From: Gyrodactylus bullatarudis
Lineage: Eukaryota; Platyhelminthes; Monogenea; Gyrodactylidea; Gyrodactylidae
Reading direction: 5' to 3'
Assembly: GCA_012064415.1 (NCBI GenBank)
Contig: SSNU01000133.1
Span: forward strand, 1 to 64,000
Length of the DNA: 64,000 nucleotides
Made by a program: the position numbers and the translations under genes. This document shows, one piece after another, positions 1-9,495 of the stretch; position 1 is the first letter of the stretch; the number at the start of each line of letters is the position of its first letter. The notes under the pieces are model-generated. The model saw nothing but the letters and a program-made list of their open reading frames with translations, searched no databases and was not told where the DNA came from.

Positions 1-19
1 AATGACATCTAAAATAGTC

Positions 20-130
20 TAATGAAATTTTGTAGATTTTCTTGATCTTTTGTGCTGATTTATATCCAGTTTGAATCATCTTTCTATCAAACCTGGAAAG
101 AGCTCTAGCAAAAACAGCTGAATTAAAAAC
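20..130. repeat. Dispersed repeat, first copy
   Basis: About 110 bp matching, in inverted orientation, the stretch at 50775-50885. Shared landmarks are TGATTTATATC, AATCATCTTTCTATCA and AGAGCTCTAG, so both belong to one unclassified repeat family. No coding capacity was seen in positions 1-240. Confidence 0.6.
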
Positions 131-240
131 AGCCAATGAATACTCTTCGGTTAAATATTTGGGGCAGAGAGGTATAAGTGAACATGTTCATGAAAAATTT
201 AATTTATCACGAGAAATTATGTGTGAAATAGACTGTAATA

Positions 241-1361
241 CAGGTAAAAGTCCCGTAAAGTGAGAAGAGATGAATTAAAATCCCATCATTCCCCTCTTAT
301 ATAGGGCAAATTTAGCTCTACTCTCATTCGTTAAATGCATGGACCAATCAGAATCGAGGAAAGCTCATGGGGAAACTTACAAGTTATTTTTCATCATGAA
401 TTAACAGCAGTTAATTTAATAGAACACAACAGATTAGTTTTTAATTTTAAATAGACAGACGTATAAATCTCAATTTTCTCTATATTCTGGTACAATTTTT
501 TTTCTTAAATTACAACAAGCAAAAAACTTTTTTGTTTGACATGATATAAAAAGCTTATGGAAAATTAATTCACCTCACAAATTTTCTATGTTCTATATAT
601 CATACTGAGAATTCTATAGATTTTTGAAAATTTAATCTCAAAATCTCAATCTAAAAAGTATTCATGATTCATTCTTTCACAATATGTCTAGTGTAAACAT
701 TAGTATTGGAAGTGACGCCTCTCCCCCATCTATACCCATCATTCTCATGCATAAGTTAATAGGTGTAGAAAGGGAAAACTCATGATACACACAGTCAGAC
801 AATATGGTATGGAGTCCTCTCATTCATTTCTCAACCTCTCTTACATGTATTTGGAAGGGAAAGGAATGAGTTACCCATGTTAACCCTACCCTTGATATTT
901 CATTATAGGGAATACGTAGGATATTTTAGACTCTATTCTATATTCGTGCCACAATCTGCCTATCCAGTAATAGACACTACCTCAATCAGCATGGGATTTC
1001 ATTACTTTACAACTAGCACTTTCACAAGCATGCCTTAGACCAACGAAGAAAGACTTTAAATTGTTCATGAAATGGAAAGTGGGGGATTATTGCTAAGCGA
1101 AAAAAATATACCAGAATAAAAAGAAAATTGAGATTTATACGTCTGTCAATTTAAAATTGAAAATTAATCTGTTGTGTTCTATTTAATTGATCTGCTGCTA
1201 ATTCATGATGAAAAATAACTTGTAAGTTTCCCCATGAGCTTTCCTCGATTCTGATTGGTCCATGCATTTACCGAATGAGAGTAGAGCTAAATTTGCCCTA
1301 TATAAGAGGGGAATGATGGGATTTTAATTCATCTCTTCTCACTTTACGGGACTTTTACCTG
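241..1361. mobile_element. Foldback DNA element with long terminal inverted repeats, TA target duplication
   Basis: The left end CAGGTAAAAGTCCCGTAAAG is mirrored at the right end, where the sequence runs into CTTTTACCTG. TA lies on both outer sides (239-240 and 1362-1363). The arms pair over roughly 260 bp (241-505 with about 1100-1361), with a few mismatches, around a 600-bp core that has no coding capacity. A related copy lies at 55004-55830. The TA duplication suggests mobilisation by a Tc1/mariner-type transposase, which is inference because no transposase is encoded. It is non-autonomous. Confidence 0.85.
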
Positions 1362-1363
1362 TA

Positions 1364-1784
1364 TAGACCTGTTCTAGATTCTAGAAATTCATTTTGTCAG
1401 GATTCGATAAAATTTTTTATCTTTATGATTCTTGTTGTTTGATCTTCAGACATGGTTAACAATAATTTTAGGATCAACTACGGTTGGCTGCTCAGATCGT
1501 TTATTGATTGCTATGTATAAATTTTTTAATGGGCTGAATTTTGCACTTGTGATTATTAGTCACAGTTGTTAAGATGGAGAGATGAACGATGTTCTGACCT
1601 GTTGCTTATACTTATCGCCACACAAAGACTCAGGTTCGAATTCGAATGGTGCACCGAAGAGTCAGAAAACAGTATTTTTTAAAGTTTGATTCATTTGGCT
1701 AGTAGAGAATATTTCTGAAAAAAATCTGAATGCATATTTGAATCCGATTTATGATAAATTTCTCAATCTCGTTATATTACTAAG
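1364..1784. other. Gene-free stretch with a possible tRNA-SINE relic
   Basis: No ORF. At 1632-1642 there is a B-box-like GGTTCGAATTC, followed by GGTGCACCGAAGAGTC. The more intact element at 51239-51273 has the same order: B box, then GGTGTA, then a hammerhead core. This may be a decayed relative. The A box is not recognisable. Confidence 0.3.
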
Positions 1785-1805
1785 ATGGATGATGAAAACT
1801 ATATG
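1785..1805 (+). other. Candidate 21-nt micro-exon (MDDENYM)
   Basis: A 21-nt block preceded by TTACTAAG and followed by the strong donor GTGAGTC. Phase 0 is open and reads MDDENYM. It lies 25 bp upstream of the piggyBac insertion. It is isolated from the 11-31 kb cluster and has no clear sequence relative there, so it is weaker than those members. Confidence 0.4.
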
Positions 1806-1830
1806 GTGAGTCAATATAATAATTACTTAA

Positions 1831-3444
1831 CCCTAGAGGTACCAACAGGGTCAAAATTACCCTTTTGAGTTTTCAAATGAGGATAATTATGGAAATAAAA
1901 ATATTTAGAAAATGAAATTCGATGAATGCCTTCATTACGTTCACCTCTTACTATCTATGTTATTTGAATTATGTATAATGAATAATTTTTTGATAGAGGG
2001 GTCTGTTTACTCAATCTTCCCAAAGAGGGTCATTTTGACCCTATGTTAAATTATACAAAATAAATAAGCAGATTTTATTCCAGATGGTATGAGTTTTGTG
2101 TTTTTTCTAATGAGTTTTTCAGATCAATGCTATTTCATTGGTTCCTCTCAAAGTAACATTTGATATTTATAGGATAACCATTTACTTCTATTTTTTCAAT
2201 ATGACTGATAGTGATCTTGAATATTTCCCTTCTGAAGAAGATTTCACATCTGACGATAGTTCTTCATATCTGAACAATGAGACGGATATTAGTCTATCAG
2301 ACTCCTTACCATCTACTCTTTCATCTCTGTCAAGTGACTCTGAGAATGACGAATTCAGATCTAAAAATAATCAGTACCAGTGGTCAGCAACGCCAATGAA
2401 TTTCAAACAAGAGAACAGAATATAATCCGATTGAAACCTGGTCCCAATTTATTTGCAAAATCAAGAATCAATTCCCCAATAGATGCATTTCATTTATTTA
2501 TCACGAAAGCAATGGGAGATAAAATAGTTGAATACACCAACTTGCACGGATTTTCCATCGAAAAAGCTAATTGGAAAGAGTTCGATTTGAATGAGTTTTA
2601 TATATATTGTGGACTTTTGTTGCTTGCAGGACTTTATTGGGCAAAAAACGAACCAGTAAAAGAACTTTGGAACGACTCCCATGGTAGAAGAATATTTGGA
2701 CAAATGATGTCCAGAAATAGGTTCCAGCAAATATCAAGACATTTTAGGTTTGATAATCCGCAAACACGTAAAAAGAATGCTATCGCAGATAGATTAGAGC
2801 CTATAAAAGAAATTTGGAACAGATGGACAGAAGATCTTCCTATTTTTTACAACTCAATTGGATGTATCACTGTTGACGAAAGAATGGCTCCATTCAGAGG
2901 CAGATGAAAATTTCGTCAATACATTCACAATAAGCCTTCAAAATATGGTCAGAAAATATGGATAGCAGCAGACGCTAAAACAAATTATATCTTCAATGCA
3001 ATGGTTTATACTGATAAGAAGGAGAAGAGAGAGCAAAAAGCGTAGGAGAAAAAGTTGTCCTTGACCTTATTGACAAACTCAATATCAAGGGAAATAACAT
3101 CACAACTGATAATTTTTTCACATCTTTCCCATTATTAGAAAAATTGGCCGCCAAAAAAATTACCTTAGTTGGAACCATTAGGAAAAATAATAAAAACTGA
3201 TTTGATGAATCAGTCAATGTGTTCAAATTCTTCCACTTCAGATAAGAATAAAAGGGTTCACTGTACAAATTGCCCATATGCCAAGGATCGTAAAACTTCA
3301 AAAAAATGTAACAAGTGTCAAAAAGCGATTTGTAATGAACATACATAAAATTGCTTATAAAAATTTTATATCTTTATTTCTAATACAGGGTCAAAAAGAC
3401 CCTCTTGGGAGCATATGTAATCTTTTTTCATGGTACTTCTAGGG
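1831..3444. mobile_element. piggyBac-like DNA transposon, internally deleted
   Basis: The left end is TTAA followed by CCCTAGAGGTACC. The right end GGTACTTCTAGGG is its inverted match and is followed by TAAA, a one-base decay of the TTAA duplication. Subterminal palindromes of the form AGGGTCA...TGACCCT lie near 2026-2043 and 3386-3403. TTAA duplication, CCC-starting ends and the encoded DDE transposase together identify the superfamily. The transposase gene is broken, so this copy is not autonomous. Confidence 0.93.
2201..3346 (+). pseudogene. piggyBac transposase (DDE_Tnp_1_7), broken
   Basis: Cut-and-paste transposase acting on TTAA sites in the nucleus. The likely start is ATG 2201, which opens an acidic Ser/Asp-rich N-terminus. 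A frameshift near 2415-2425 moves into the DDE domain. The first catalytic Asp is in VDERMAPFRGR near 2875, then an in-frame TGA occurs at 2905. Translation past it gives KIWIAADAKTNY, with the second Asp. A further frameshift leads to ITTDNFFTSFPLLEKLA (third Asp) and LVGTIRKNK. The middle of the normal protein after this point is missing, by my estimate about 250 codons. The end encodes a Cys-rich zinc-binding tail (CTNCPYAKD...KCNKCQKAICNEH, stop at 3346), as in known piggyBac transposases. Confidence 0.9.
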
Positions 3445-3584
3445 TAAATCTAACTCATAAAGAAGATGAGATAAGAAACGAATGATAAATGATAAACGTT
3501 TTATTTCTCTGCTCAGGAAGGGGGAAGATTGAGCTATAGGCCTTTTCTTGACATGTTAGCAACCTCGTAGTACAATATTGTGAA

Positions 3585-3895
3585 ATGGCTAACAGAAATC
3601 TCGACTCATTTAAAGAATGAGATTTGTTTAAATTCAGTTAAGAATTCAGCCGAATTCGTGGATATACTAAGAAATGTTTATTTCTAGTCAAGAAAAACGG
3701 CGTCGTTCGATGTTAGCTCCCTATTTACAAATTTCCCACTGAGAGAAACAGTTAAACTTATATGTAACAAGCTTAATGAATTTCCCTTTATTTGCAGTGT
3801 TCTTTCAGATGTTGTATCAGAATTAATTTTGCAGGCCGTTATTTCGAGCGAATAGACTGTGTTGCGATGGGAAGTCGTGGTTTTTTTTGCTTATT
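3585..3895 (+). pseudogene. Penelope-like reverse transcriptase fragment
   Basis: Reading across frames gives AKWLTEISTH, FVDILRNVYF, SFDVSSLFTNFPLRETVKL and a degraded DCVAMGS. These match the order of PLE RT motifs: the LA(K/R)WL segment, SLDVVSLFTNVP and DGVAMGSPL. Two frameshifts and stop codons are present and there is no endonuclease. It is a lineage different from PLE1-PLE3, judging by sequence divergence. It lies between the piggyBac and a non-LTR fragment. Confidence 0.65.
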
Positions 3896-4074
3896 TTGAA
3901 TCGGATGACCTAAGCAGAGAAGCTCGTTTGTACGCACGTTACCTTTAAAATAATTGATTGTTCTTTTCTTAATAATTATAATATAATTATATATATATAT
4001 AATTATAATATTACTTCCTGAATTTAGGGTTTTAAATTGACATATTTATTTAGTACTTGAGAGGATAGCATACA

Positions 4075-4640
4075 GCCTTTGCTTATACTTTGCTAATAAA
4101 CAAGAGATCTCGAAATATTCTCCAAATGATCTTAAAATAGTTGATCAAAAAATAAATTCTATGGTCAATGAGATTAATCAACGGACTGAAAAATCAAAAA
4201 ACCTCAATATCTATAACCTGCCTGAAACCGAAAATGATATTCCAAATATTCATGGTTACTTAGATAAACTAGAAAATAAAATTGAGAATATCATAAAAAT
4301 AACTCGAATTGGCAAACAAATTCTAGGTAAATGTAGACCAATAAAAATACTTACTAACTCAAAAATTCATAGAAACTTTTTTATTCAAAACAAAAACTCA
4401 TTCCAAAAGCTCAAAATAAGAACCTCTAGAGATAAAACAATCCTTCAGCAAACAATAGCTACCTCTGAATATATTTCTAAAAAGAATAGTTTAAATCAAA
4501 ATAAAGATTTCAATTTATATCCACCTCATAATGCTGAATCTCAGACAATAAATCATAATACAGTCATTTACATAGATAACGCCTCGAGATAACTCTACCC
4601 CAAAAATTCAACCTTACTTATACCTTTCTTAACTTTTCTA
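4075..4640 (+). pseudogene. Non-LTR retrotransposon ORF1 fragment
   Basis: The open part (4161-4592, 143 aa) reads NEINQRTEKSKNLNIYNLPE then GKCRPIKILTNSKIHRNFF and RTSRDKTILQQTIATSEYI. It is strongly similar to the ORF1 of the non-LTR element at 20.6-26.3 kb, but on the opposite strand. ORF1 proteins of Jockey/CR1-type elements are RNA-binding chaperones. The N-terminal coiled part and all of ORF2 are missing. It ends in NASR-stop, the same place where ORF2 would start in the longer copies. Confidence 0.8.
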
Positions 4641-4884
4641 CCTAACTAATAAAATTAGAGTATTGTATAGACCAATGAAATTTGAGGATAATATTTTTTT
4701 CTCTACTCTGTACTTGGCTGTATTTTGTTTTCTCAACTAACTTTTTGATCGATCAAGATGAAAATACAGTATTAAAATAAATTAACACTATTCATTCATT
4801 AAAGTTAAAAATATCATTAACAGTATTACGTTTTGGGGGCGCTGACTAATGGTCATGCTGGTAGTTAGAACGACGAAAGAGGTT

Positions 4885-4928
4885 AGGTGAATAAAAAGCT
4901 TTTATTTTCGTCGGCTCTCTTCAGACCT
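4885..4928 (-). ncRNA. Hammerhead ribozyme, type B, copy 1
   Basis: On the minus strand: AGGU, core CUGAAGA, an 8-nt helix II region (GAGCCGAC), GAA, a self-complementary AU-rich helix III closed by GCUU, then UUC and ACCU. Helix I pairs AGGU with ACCU. All core positions needed for cleavage are present. Cleavage is predicted after the C that precedes ACCU. Helix II has only one clear Watson-Crick pair, which is the weak point. Confidence 0.7.
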
Positions 4929-5091
4929 TACACCGACTTGAGCATTTATATATATATATTACAAAAACATGAAAGAGGCTGTCTTGACCAATAGCAATTA
5001 TTCATTTGTGATCATAAGCTGCCTTATTTCTTGGAAAATGTTAGTTTGTTGCTGACTGCTAGTCATGCTTGTTAGTAGAACGACGAGTTTG

Positions 5092-5134
5092 AGGTGAATA
5101 AAAGCTTTTATTTTCGTCGGTTCTCATCAGACCT
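5092..5134 (-). ncRNA. Hammerhead ribozyme, type B, copy 2 (consensus core)
   Basis: Minus-strand core is the canonical CUGAUGA, with GAACCGAC as helix II region, GAA, and helix III AAUAAAAGCUUUUAUU, a perfect 16-nt palindrome. This is followed by C and ACCU, which pairs with upstream AGGU. It is the best type-B match to the consensus hammerhead. Confidence 0.75.
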
Positions 5135-5245
5135 TACACCGACATCTAATATTTATACATGATTATCAATGAATAAAGTACACCAAAATTCTGACCAATC
5201 GCTTTCATTCATCTTTGATTTGCTAATGGGGTTGAAGTGTGTTCC

Positions 5246-5330
5246 TCATGTATTCGGCTTGAAGTAGTCATGTATGCTCTTGTTGTTGCTCGGGATCTTT
5301 TTCCTCTGTTTTCCCTTTTGTTTTGGGGGC
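5246..5330 (-). pseudogene. Penelope family-B C-terminal tail
   Basis: Minus-strand translation gives a lysine-rich stretch (KTKGKQRKKIPSNN) followed by KSIHDYFKPNT and a stop at 5246. It lies directly upstream of hammerhead copy 2. A basic patch followed by an I-x-x-aromatic-aromatic ending recurs in other PLE tails of this window. Upstream coding sequence is absent. Confidence 0.55.
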
Positions 5331-5451
5331 GCTGAATTTTTCATTAAATCAGAATCTATTATTTTGAGACATTAATTGCCTTATTTCCTCGAAAATATTT
5401 TGGGGGCGCTGACTAATGGTCATGCTGGTAGTTAGAACGACGAAAGAGGTT

Positions 5452-5495
5452 AGGTGAATAAAAAGCTTTTATTTTCGTCGGCTCTCTTCAGACCT
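5452..5495 (-). ncRNA. Hammerhead ribozyme, type B, copy 3
   Basis: Nearly identical to copy 1 (4885-4928), with the same core CUGAAGA and helix I AGGU/ACCU. The near identity implies recent duplication of the unit. Confidence 0.7.
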
Positions 5496-5559
5496 TACAC
5501 CGACTTGAGCATTTATATATATATATTACAAGAACATGAAAGAGGCTGTCTTGACCAAT

Positions 5560-5979
5560 AGCAATTATTCATTTGTTTCGGACCAATAGGGATTCTGTTC
5601 GTGTTTTTGACCAATGGGATCGGTTTCTTCACTGTTTGTTTGCTGTGAAGAATTTGTGGATTTGCTGGGTACCCGTTGCTGCCTTCGTCCCCCGTTTTCT
5701 CCTCGCTTTGGGTTGTTGTGGTGATGTCGATGCGTTTCATTTTCAAGTGGGAGTAGAGGCTTGCATTTCCGGTTGAGAAAAGAATCTTTTTCGATCATTG
5801 GATGTTGCTGGGGGAGGGGCTTGTGTGAAGTGGCAGCCTGTGGAGGGTAGGTTATCAACTAATGTTGAGGTTTGAGTTTCTGTTGCCATCGAGGTTGCCA
5901 TGTCTAGGATTGGAGTTGAGTGTTGGATGTCAACGAAGAGAAACCAGCGCTCTGTAATATTTTCGAGGAAATAAGGCAA
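5560..5979 (-). pseudogene. Penelope family-B C-terminal tail with linker
   Basis: Minus-strand frames give MATSMATETQTSTLVDNLPS then NDRKRFFSQPEMQASTP and further Lys/Arg/His-rich sequence. The NDRKRFFSQPE(M/L) block recurs at 50250-50290 and in altered form at 13885-13940, so it marks one PLE lineage. At least two frameshifts are present. Hammerhead copy 3 follows downstream. Confidence 0.6.
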
Positions 5980-6062
5980 TTAATGTCTCAAAATATTACG
6001 TTTATACTTTCTGAAATTCTCAGTATTTTTTGATGAAGGAAGAAGATGATGCCAGTTATTTT

Positions 6063-6106
6063 ACAAATAAGGCCTTTATTTCGGGCATACTCATCAGTGT
6101 GATACA
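6063..6106 (-). ncRNA. Hammerhead ribozyme, type A (PLE1 3' end)
   Basis: Minus strand: UAUCACA, CUGAUGA, GUAUGCCC, GAA, AUAAAGGCCUUAU, U, UGUAA. Helix I has one mismatch (C opposite A). Helix III is AUAA/UUAU closed by AGGCC. It lies about 235 bp downstream of the PLE1 stop codon, as expected for a PLE 3' pseudo-LTR. Confidence 0.75.
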
Positions 6107-6341
6107 TGCCATATAAGTACAAATTTGTAAAAAAGAAAATATACATTCATTGGTTCAATGTTATTACATTTTTGATCGGTCCATCCCTGTTACCAGGGTT
6201 AACTTGACGTTTTGGTTCATTATAATAGTTTGAATATTTAGTTAATTACAGATACGATTACAATTAATACATTGAATAGTTAATTAATATTAATAGTAGA
6301 AAGTTCGTTTGAATAGACATATCGAAATTGGAATTAACACC

Positions 6342-8480
6342 TCATTGTGAGAGAGTGTAAAAATCTGTAATTTGCCTATTCACTTCCACTTCAGCTCTCA
6401 TTCGTTTCCTCGAGGGGGGTTGGGAGGCAGGTAGTAGGTTAGGCTTTGGCTTTGGAAGATTCATTGGTTTAATGTAGTTCTTTTGTACGCAGAGATTTGA
6501 CTTTTCTTTATTAATTAAATAAGCTTCAACACCTTTTAACATGCTAACGTTGTTTCCATATGATTTGTAGATAATTTCAAAGTTTTTAGGGGAAACATTG
6601 GCTTTGCATGTTCTGAGGTGATCTCTAACAGCGGTCTGCCCTTTGTGGAGGTGCTCGTCCATTCTGTCCTCTAGCCTCCTAGTAGTGTGACCTATATAAA
6701 CTGCATCACATGGGCATTTGAATCTGTATACTAGATGAATCTGCTTTGAGTCATCTATCGGGTATTTTGATGAATTTTTGAGCATCTTATTGGTTTTGTA
6801 GACGAACCTAAGTAAAGCATGAGGGTAGGCTTCATTGAAGGCAGTTGTGATCTTCTTTTGGTAGGTTGCGATTGCTAAATCTCCTTTGAAGGGTAAGTTG
6901 AGAACAGCTTGGCCATCTGTCGTCTCATTTGGCTTTTTCCTTGGAGTGTACAATTTTGAAAGTCTATCGTTGATAAGTTCAATAGGGTAGTCGTTTGCTA
7001 AGAAGATACATATAAGTTTTTCCAGTTCACTTTCCCAAACTTCCTCGTATACGATTCGTCTCACTCTTTTGGCTAGGGATGATATTAAACCTCGTTTCCT
7101 ATTCATAGGAACAAAAGAGTTGAAGTTTAAAAGGCGACCTTTAAAAGTGTTCTTTCTGTACACTGATCTTACTAGCGTACCATCGTTTCTCCTCTAAAGC
7201 ATTACGTCTAGGAAGGGGATTTTTTCATCATTCTCTTTCTCCATAGTAAACTTGATGTCAGGATGGGCTTGGTTGAACTCTAGTAATAAATTATTAAAAT
7301 TTGTACAGTTATCAACTATAATAAATGTGTCATCCGTGTAACGATAGAAATGGCTAAACTTCTCTATACTAGCCTTGAGGGTTGATCTTTCAAGTTTGGC
7401 AAGAAAAACATCAGCTAACAAGGGGCCTAGCGGGGATCCCATTGCGACACCATCTTTTTGAACATACATTGTTCCATTGAAACTGAAAACCACATTTTTG
7501 CAACATAAATAAAGTAATTTCTTGACCCAATTGGATGGTAAATTGAATTTTGACTGGTTCTCCTTTACAAAGTCGGTAACGAATTGAATTGTTTCTTCCA
7601 AAGGTACGTTTGTAAATAGTGACACTACATCTAATGATAATAAAGTTTTACCGTTTGCATTCACATCTTTTATTTTCTCCACGAATTCAAAAGTGTCAGC
7701 TAGCGAATGTTGGCACACCTCTTCTCTCATAGGTTCTAATATTTCTGTCAGCAATTTTGCCAGTTCACTTGTAGCAGATTGGCTCATATCTAATATTGGT
7801 CTCAGGGGGATGTCAGCTTCATGATTGTTATTTTCCATTTTGTGGACTTTTGGCAGACCATAAAGCCTATTATTTCCACTATTCGAACGTCTCAGTTTGA
7901 GGAAGGTTTCTTTGTCGATATGCTTGTTTTTCAACATTGTCTTCAGTTCTTCATTCACTTTACTTTCGAATATACTAGGTTGGTGTTCTGTTAATTTTGT
8001 TCTAATCTTTAGGAATTTCGACCTATCATCAAATATCTTCATCATTGACTCAACATATTTACGTTTTTGAATGAGGACCAGGCCGTTTCCTTTGTCAGGT
8101 TTTGTGAAGATTATGCTGTCATTTCTTTTTAATCGTTTCAGGGCTTTAAAGTGCCTGGGTTGGAGGTACTGAAAGTTTGTTTCTTGACTTGCGTATTCAT
8201 TACAGAAGCTAGCCATGGATAAGTGGAACCGTTCTCTTTTGTCTTCATCAGTTTTGAGCTTTTAGTCCGTTTGTTCTATAAGGCACTCAAATCCAACTTT
8301 TGTTTCCATTTTATCATTCGTAGACTTGGGTATACAAAATGAGTCCGAGTTTGAGTAGTTCTCTTTCCGTCTGGTCTAATTGTAGATCTGTGAAATTAAA
8401 AATAGAGTCTGGCAGATTTCTTCCCATCAGGGCATCAATATTAATATTTTCTAATTTTCTTCTAAACTTTCTAATAATAT
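6342..8480 (-). pseudogene. Penelope-like element PLE1: reverse transcriptase plus GIY-YIG endonuclease
   Basis: Retroelement polyprotein that copies its RNA at nicked DNA ends. RT motifs on the minus strand, in order: FTKPDKGNGLVLI, LYGLPKVHK, SLDVVSLFTNVPL, QKDGVAMGSPLGPLLADVF, YRYTDDTFII and KIPFLDVML. One TAG near 7194 interrupts the frame before VRSVYRKNTFKGR. The C-terminal part (7163-6342) carries the GIY-YIG nuclease: HLVYRFKCPCDAVYIGHTTR, then the Arg-rich helix and KSNLCVQKN. It ends in a basic patch (RKRMRAE) and QITDFYTLSQ. The RT signature is YTDD where PLEs usually have YVDD or YADD. Upstream, ENINIDALMGRNLPDS and SFCIPKSTNDK (8480-8300) extend the N-terminus through a frameshift near 8335 and a stop near 8262. 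A few point lesions separate it from an intact element. Confidence 0.93.
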
Positions 8481-8645
8481 TTTTTTCTCTACTCTGTATT
8501 TGGCTGTATTTTGTTTTCTCAACTAACCTTTTGATCGATCAAGATGAAAATACAATATTAAAATAAATTAACACTATTCATTCATTAAAGTTAAAAATAT
8601 CATTACCAATATTACGTTTATACTTTCTGAAAATCTCAGTATTTT
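8481..8645 (-). repeat. PLE1 upstream pseudo-LTR portion
   Basis: Direct repeat of 4690-4836 plus 5988-6027, for example TTTTGATCGATCAAGATG and ATATTACGTTTATACTTTC. It abuts the PLE1 coding region. The element is truncated at about 8645, before the upstream hammerhead that a complete pseudo-LTR would carry. Confidence 0.65.
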
Positions 8646-9108
8646 TTAATTCAGAGAGTGCTCCTTTTTTATTTTCGTATTTTAAAAAGTTAATGAAATG
8701 TTCTAAAGACTGAGATATATCGTGGTTAATATTCAATGACAACTTGACCATGAAAGTCGTTTCATATGAATCAGAGTCGAAATTTTATTCACATTCCTGA
8801 TTTAGTTTAGTTTATGAGTTTGATTAGGATTAAAGTCTCTTTCATTTAAATTCTATTTGTAGACCCTTAATCATGATATGTTTTGGTGTAACAGGGGTCT
8901 TTATTCATTACAAACATTTATTTTCCTAAAGGGGGTCTCAACATAGCTATGTTATTCATAATAGCCGAATATTCAAATGTCTCACATATTGTGTGAAACA
9001 AAATGAACAATGATTTTTTTTGAAAGGGGGTCCTCTCACAAGCATATCTATAGCTTATTTTCTTACCAAAACTTGGTCCTGGGATAATTTAATTCATACA
9101 CACGCACG
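8646..9108. other. Gene-free stretch
   Basis: No ORF or repeat structure that I could support. It is AT-rich, with two GGGGGTC clusters near 8931 and 9027. Confidence 0.5.
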
Positions 9109-9495
9109 CTATAAGATATTATATGGAATGTCACATAAGACGTAATTTAAGTTTATGGATATAAGTTCTTTATTAATATTATTTACATATATATTGGTTT
9201 GTATGGTTTTTGATATGGGAATGTATGACCCCGTTATGCCACTAATGTGTGCGTTTATTTCTTTTTTATCCAGTTTGGAGCCTATAATAGAAATATGAGC
9301 ACCAGTGTCAATAAGGAAGTTTTTTAATGATTTTTCGCATATCAAAGATATACGGTAACTTACTGGAAGTGATCTTGTATAATTTTTACTGGAATCCCTA
9401 AATTCGAATTCGCAGTTTTTTGAATCAAGGCATTTTTTGCATTTAGGGCCAAATTTATAGTGATATATATATACACATTTTGATAGTTTTTCCAT
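9109..9495 (-). pseudogene. Ty3/Gypsy gag end and retropepsin fragment
   Basis: The 128-aa frame begins with a Cys/His array typical of metazoan Gypsy gag (YIYHYKFGPKCKKCL). After it comes an aspartic protease with the active-site motif FLIDTGAHISIIG. It continues to NYVLCDIPYNIL and then stops. Reverse transcriptase and integrase are absent. The frame overlaps the gag frame at 9455-9495, so gag and protease are in different frames in this copy. Confidence 0.85.

Larger units (their letters stand above)
4837..5987 (-). mobile_element. Tandem array of three Penelope family-B pseudo-LTRs
   Basis: Three successive units in the same orientation each start on the plus strand with a variant of TGGGGGCGCTGAC or TTGCTGACTGCTAG, followed by a hammerhead (4885-4928, 5092-5134, 5452-5495). 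Between them lie truncated C-terminal tails of the PLE coding region. Units are separated by the conserved junction TTATTTC(C/T)T(C/G)GAAAAT. PLEs are known for tandem and partial copies, which this resembles. Confidence 0.75.
4690..6030 (-). repeat. PLE1 downstream pseudo-LTR, split by an insertion
   Basis: Segments 4690-4836 and 5988-6027 together match 8481-8645, the stretch just upstream of the PLE1 RT. On the minus strand the order is upstream segment, PLE1 ORF, hammerhead (6106-6063), then this same segment again. This is the direct-repeat layout expected of PLE pseudo-LTRs. A family-B block (4837-5987) has inserted into it, with TATTACGTTT on both sides of the insertion as a probable target duplication. 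Confidence 0.7.
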
